Source: Streptomyces tropicalis
GTDB taxonomy: Bacteria; Actinomycetota; Actinomycetes; Streptomycetales; Streptomycetaceae
Length of the DNA stretch: 64,000 bases
NCBI RefSeq assembly: GCF_029269835.1
Contig: NZ_JARJBB010000005.1
Location: forward strand, 310,001-374,000
Reading direction: 5' to 3'
Part shown: positions 61,324 through 64,000 of the stretch, in pieces
Layout: each line of letters starts with the position of its first letter
Position numbering within the stretch: position 1 is the stretch's first letter
Made by a program: the position numbers and the translations under genes
The notes under the pieces: generated by a model
What the model was told of the DNA's origin: nothing
Database searches by the model: none
Seen by the model: the letters and a program-made list of their open reading frames with translations, nothing else

Positions 61324-62451
61324 TCATGGCCGTGCGTCCACGATCACCCGGGCCGCGTGGGCGATCTGCGCACCGGTGAGGTCCGCACGGGCCGTGAGCC
61401 TGAGCCGTGAGATGCCGTCGGGCACGGAGGGAGGACGGAAGCAGCCCACGGCCAGGCCCGCGGCACGGCAGTCCGCGGCCCATGCCACGGCCGCCTCCGG
61501 GGAGGGCGCGCACACCGAGACGACCGCGGCGTCCGGACGTACCGCCGTCAGCCCGGCGTCGGTCAGCCGCGCGTGCAGCTCCGCCGCGACCGCGCGTGCA
61601 CCGGCCGCCCGCTCGGGCTCGCCGCGCAGCAGCCGGAGGGCGGCGAGGGCGGCTCCCGCGGCCGCGGGAGCGAGCCCGGTGTCGAAGATGAACGTCCGGG
61701 CCGCGTTGAGCAGGTGGTCGATCACCCCGGCCGGCCCGAGCACGGCGCCGCCCTGGCTGCCGAGGGACTTGGACAGGGTGACGGTCGCGACCACGTCGTC
61801 GGCGCCCGCGAGACCGGCCGCGTGCGGCGCGCCGCGGCCGCCGTCCCCGAGCACGCCCAGCCCGTGGGCGTCGTCGACGACGAGTCCCGCGCCGTGCTCC
61901 CGGCAGACCGCCGCGAGTTCCGCCAGCGGGGCCGCGTCCCCGTCGACCGAGAAGACGGTGTCGGACACCGCGACCGCCGGGCCCTCGTGCGTGCCCAGCG
62001 CCTTGCGCACCGCCTCGGGGTCGGCGTGCGCCACGACCTGCGTGGTGCCGCGCGCCAGCCGGCAGCCGTCGATGAGGGACGCGTGGTTGCCCGCGTCGGA
62101 GACGATCAGCGAGCCGTGCGGGGCGAGCGCGGTGACCGCCGCCAGGTTGGCCGCGTAGCCGGAGGAGAAGACCAGCGCGGCCTCGAAACCGCAGAAGGCG
62201 GCCAGTTCCGTCTCCAGCTCCGTGTGCAGCTCGGTGGTGCCGGTGACCAGGCGGGAGCCGGTGGCGCCGCCGCCCCAGACGCGGGCCGCGTCCGCCGCGG
62301 CCCCGGTGACCGCGGGATGCCGGGCGAGCCCGAGGTAGTCGTTGCCGGCGAGGTCCAGGAGGGGCGAGTCGGCCGGGCGGGGGCGCAGGGTCCGGACGAG
62401 TCCGGCACGGCGACGCGCCCGGGCCTGCTCGTCGATCCAGCCGAACGCCAT
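61324..62451 (-). CDS. bioF: 8-amino-7-oxononanoate synthase
   Basis: The 375-residue PLP enzyme condenses pimeloyl-CoA or pimeloyl-ACP with alanine in biotin synthesis. Motifs: [49 protein letters not shown], and the PLP lysine in [21 protein letters not shown] is just before the ATG at 62451. It is divergent from bioB across 148 bp. Confidence 0.96.
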   Translation of the reverse strand: MAFGWIDEQARARRRAGLVRTLRPRPADSPLLDLAGNDYLGLARHPAVTGAAADAARVWGGGATGSRLVTGTTELHTELETELAAFCGFEAALVFSSGYAANLAAVTALAPHGSLIVSDAGNHASLIDGCRLARGTTQVVAHADPEAVRKALGTHEGPAVAVSDTVFSVDGDAAPLAELAAVCREHGAGLVVDDAHGLGVLGDGGRGAPHAAGLAGADDVVATVTLSKSLGSQGGAVLGPAGVIDHLLNAARTFIFDTGLAPAAAGAALAALRLLRGEPERAAGARAVAAELHARLTDAGLTAVRPDAAVVSVCAPSPEAAVAWAADCRAAGLAVGCFRPPSVPDGISRLRLTARADLTGAQIAHAARVIVDARP

Positions 62452-62513
62452 GGCTCCTCCGGGGGCTTTTGTAGGCAGTGCACAGACCCTAGCCGCAGGG
62501 TGTCCGGCGCATG

Positions 62514-62531
62514 GTGTGGCAATACCCACAC
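62514..62531. promoter_or_regulatory. GTGTGG-N6-CCACAC palindrome in the bioF-bioB intergenic region
   Basis: A perfect 6-bp inverted repeat with a 6-bp centre lies midway between the divergent biotin genes, a fitting place for a shared operator. It does not resemble the BioQ site as I know it, so the regulator is uncertain. Confidence 0.4.
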
Positions 62532-62599
62532 GTCGAACCGTCTCTGTTGTGCAAACTCTCCTTGGCCCCGGGCGGCCCCGTAGGACAGGATCGGATCTC

Positions 62600-63817
62600 A
62601 TGGACCTGCTGAACACGCTGGTGGACAAGGGGCTTCGGCGCGAGCTGCCGACCCGCGAGGAAGCTCTGGCCGTGCTGGCCACCTCCGACGACGACCTTCT
62701 CGACGTGGTCGCCGCGGCCGGAAAGGTGCGCCGTCACTGGTTCGGCCGACGGGTGAAACTCAACTACCTCGTCAACCTCAAGTCGGGCCTGTGCCCCGAG
62801 GACTGCTCCTACTGCTCCCAGCGGCTGGGATCCAAGGCCGAGATCCTGAAGTACACCTGGCTGAAGCCCGAGGACGCCTCCAGGGCCGCGGCCGCGGGGC
62901 TGGCCGGCGGTGCCAAGCGGGTCTGCCTGGTGGCCAGCGGCCGCGGGCCGACGGACCGGGACGTGGACCGGGTCTCCCGGACCATCAAGGCCATCAAGGA
63001 CGAGAACGAGGGCGTCGAGGTGTGCGCCTGTCTGGGCCTGCTCTCCGACGGCCAGGCCGAGCGGCTGCGCGACGCGGGGGCCGACGCCTACAACCACAAC
63101 CTCAACACCTCCGAGTCGACGTACGGCGACATCACCACCACCCACACGTACGCCGACCGGGTGGACACGGTGCAGAAGGCGCACGCCGCCGGGCTGTCCG
63201 CCTGCTCGGGCCTGATCGCCGGCATGGGCGAGAGCGACGAGGACCTGGTGGACGTGGTCTTCTCGCTGCGCGAGCTGGACCCCGACTCCGTGCCGGTGAA
63301 CTTCCTGATCCCCTTCGAGGGCACCCCGCTGGCGAAGGAGTGGCACCTCACCCCGCAGCGGTGCCTGCGCATCCTGGCCATGACCCGGTTCGTCTGCCCG
63401 GACGTCGAGGTGCGCATCGCGGGCGGCCGCGAGGTGCACCTGCGCTCCATGCAGCCGCTCGCCCTGCACCTGGCCAACTCCATCTTCCTCGGCGACTACC
63501 TGACCAGCGAGGGCCAGGCGGGCAAGGCCGACCTGGACATGATCGCGGACGCGGGCTTCGAGGTGGAGGGCGCCGACCGGGTGACGCTGCCCGAGCACCG
63601 GGCGGCCCGCGACTGCGGGTCCCACCCGAGCGCCGGCTGCGGGTCCGCCGGGGACACCGGCTGCGGCGGGCACGACGCGGGCGGCTGCGGTTCCCACGAG
63701 GGCGGCGGCATCTGCGGCTCCGCACCGGCGCCGGCGCCGGCCGCCGACGAGCCCCGCCCGGACCTGGTCGCCGTGCGCCGCCGGGGTGCCGGAACGGACC
63801 TCGCACCCAATGCCTGA
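62600..63817 (+). CDS. bioB: Biotin synthase
   Basis: The 405-residue radical-SAM enzyme inserts sulfur into dethiobiotin. It has CPEDCSYC for the 4Fe-4S/SAM cluster near 75, the 2Fe-2S ligands ([32 protein letters not shown]) and R-containing [19 protein letters not shown]. Beyond the usual end near residue 335 there is a 70-residue tail with five Cys and three His in a CGSH/CGGH pattern (C339-C372), then Pro/Ala. Similar tails are seen in some actinobacterial BioB but their role is unknown. It overlaps bioA by 8 bp. Confidence 0.96.
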   Translation: MDLLNTLVDKGLRRELPTREEALAVLATSDDDLLDVVAAAGKVRRHWFGRRVKLNYLVNLKSGLCPEDCSYCSQRLGSKAEILKYTWLKPEDASRAAAAGLAGGAKRVCLVASGRGPTDRDVDRVSRTIKAIKDENEGVEVCACLGLLSDGQAERLRDAGADAYNHNLNTSESTYGDITTTHTYADRVDTVQKAHAAGLSACSGLIAGMGESDEDLVDVVFSLRELDPDSVPVNFLIPFEGTPLAKEWHLTPQRCLRILAMTRFVCPDVEVRIAGGREVHLRSMQPLALHLANSIFLGDYLTSEGQAGKADLDMIADAGFEVEGADRVTLPEHRAARDCGSHPSAGCGSAGDTGCGGHDAGGCGSHEGGGICGSAPAPAPAADEPRPDLVAVRRRGAGTDLAPNA

Positions 63818-64000
63818 TCCGTCCCCCCGGAGCGTGCCGGAGCTGCTGGAGCTCGACCGGCGGCACGTGTGGCATCCGTACGGCCCGATGCCCGGCCGGC
63901 AGGAACCGCTCGTCGTGGAGTCGGCGAGCGGGGTCCGGCTCCGGCTCGCCGACGGCTCGGGCGAGCTGGTCGACGGCATGGCCTCGTGGTGGTCGGCGAT
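63810..64000 (+). CDS. bioA: Adenosylmethionine-8-amino-7-oxononanoate aminotransferase (3' end beyond window)
   Basis: The visible 63 residues ([20 protein letters not shown], then [14 protein letters not shown] and [10 protein letters not shown]) are the typical BioA N terminus, including the substrate-binding WHPYG and the SWW motif. The enzyme makes diaminopelargonic acid using SAM as amino donor. ATG at 63810 overlaps the bioB stop, so bioBA are coupled. The gene continues past the right edge. Confidence 0.93.
   Translation, partial: MPDPSPRSVPELLELDRRHVWHPYGPMPGRQEPLVVESASGVRLRLADGSGELVDGMASWWSA

Noticed and set aside
1..64000. tRNA, rRNA or insertion sequences
   Set aside because: I found no cloverleaf-like gene, rRNA stretch or transposase frame with flanking inverted repeats in the intergenic regions I read.

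Overview
The window is high-GC chromosomal DNA from a Streptomyces or very close relative. The evidence is strong GC bias at third codon positions, frequent GTG/TTG starts and many ATGA/GTGA stop-start overlaps. Several gene neighbourhoods are streptomycete hallmarks: rppA-P450-cupin, the gvpOAFGYZJLSK gas-vesicle cluster, a ureABCFGD urease operon without ureE, a WhiJ-like HATPase/XRE/DUF397 set, and bioF divergent from bioBA. I see no tRNA, rRNA, CRISPR array or transposase.

Layout. 1-3240 (-): the N-terminal C-A-PCP module of an NRPS, cut by the left edge, with a threonine-type specificity code. 3543-8302: an FGE-sulfatase-fold protein, a nonapeptide-repeat protein coupled to an RDD membrane protein, and small membrane proteins. 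8647-12547: a PAS-GAF-PP2C-HATPase regulator, a DUF779 protein and a secreted NAGPA-type protein. 12997-17012 (-): an acyl-CoA dehydrogenase/quinone oxidoreductase operon and an XRE-cupin regulator. 17169-20901 (+): ATP-dependent DNA ligase, NUDIX hydrolase, aldehyde dehydrogenase and a small DUF6213-like protein. 21305-24124 (+): the tetrahydroxynaphthalene/flaviolin/biflaviolin pigment operon. 24186-26223: an acyl-CoA dehydrogenase divergent from a TetR regulator, with twin operator-like palindromes between them. 26286-31800: peptide deformylase, murT-gatD, pfkA, a CtaG-like protein and a small membrane protein. 31804-35932 (-): a LytTR response regulator, DUF485-like protein, solute:sodium symporter and LytS-type kinase in one overlapping operon. 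36010-38667 (+): an Lrp regulator followed by dimethylargininase and ornithine aminotransferase. 38983-42447: a flavin monooxygenase-like enzyme, a Lys/Ala-rich membrane protein and a YihY protein. 42925-48424 (+): the complete gas-vesicle operon. 49114-53392: L,D-transpeptidase, acyltransferase, an epimerase remnant and a secreted tripeptidyl aminopeptidase. 53543-58015 (-): urease. 58745-61295: a c-di-AMP riboswitch with an NlpC/P60 hydrolase, then the WhiJ-like set. 61324-64000: biotin genes, with bioA cut by the right edge.

How the parts work together. THN synthase feeds the cupin oxidase and P450 to give polymerised naphthoquinone pigment. MurT/GatD, the L,D-transpeptidase and the riboswitch-controlled NlpC/P60 enzyme all act on peptidoglycan. 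Urease and the arginine-derivative/ornithine genes handle nitrogen. The gas-vesicle operon and the upstream Lys/Ala-rich gene both carry a SigB-like promoter pattern, which suggests a shared stress regulon. Non-coding DNA is unusually rich in long perfect hairpins (3383-3440, 48511-48578, 51429-51509), an imperfect long inverted repeat (38675-38870) and short tandem repeats (4433-4514, 29147-29214).
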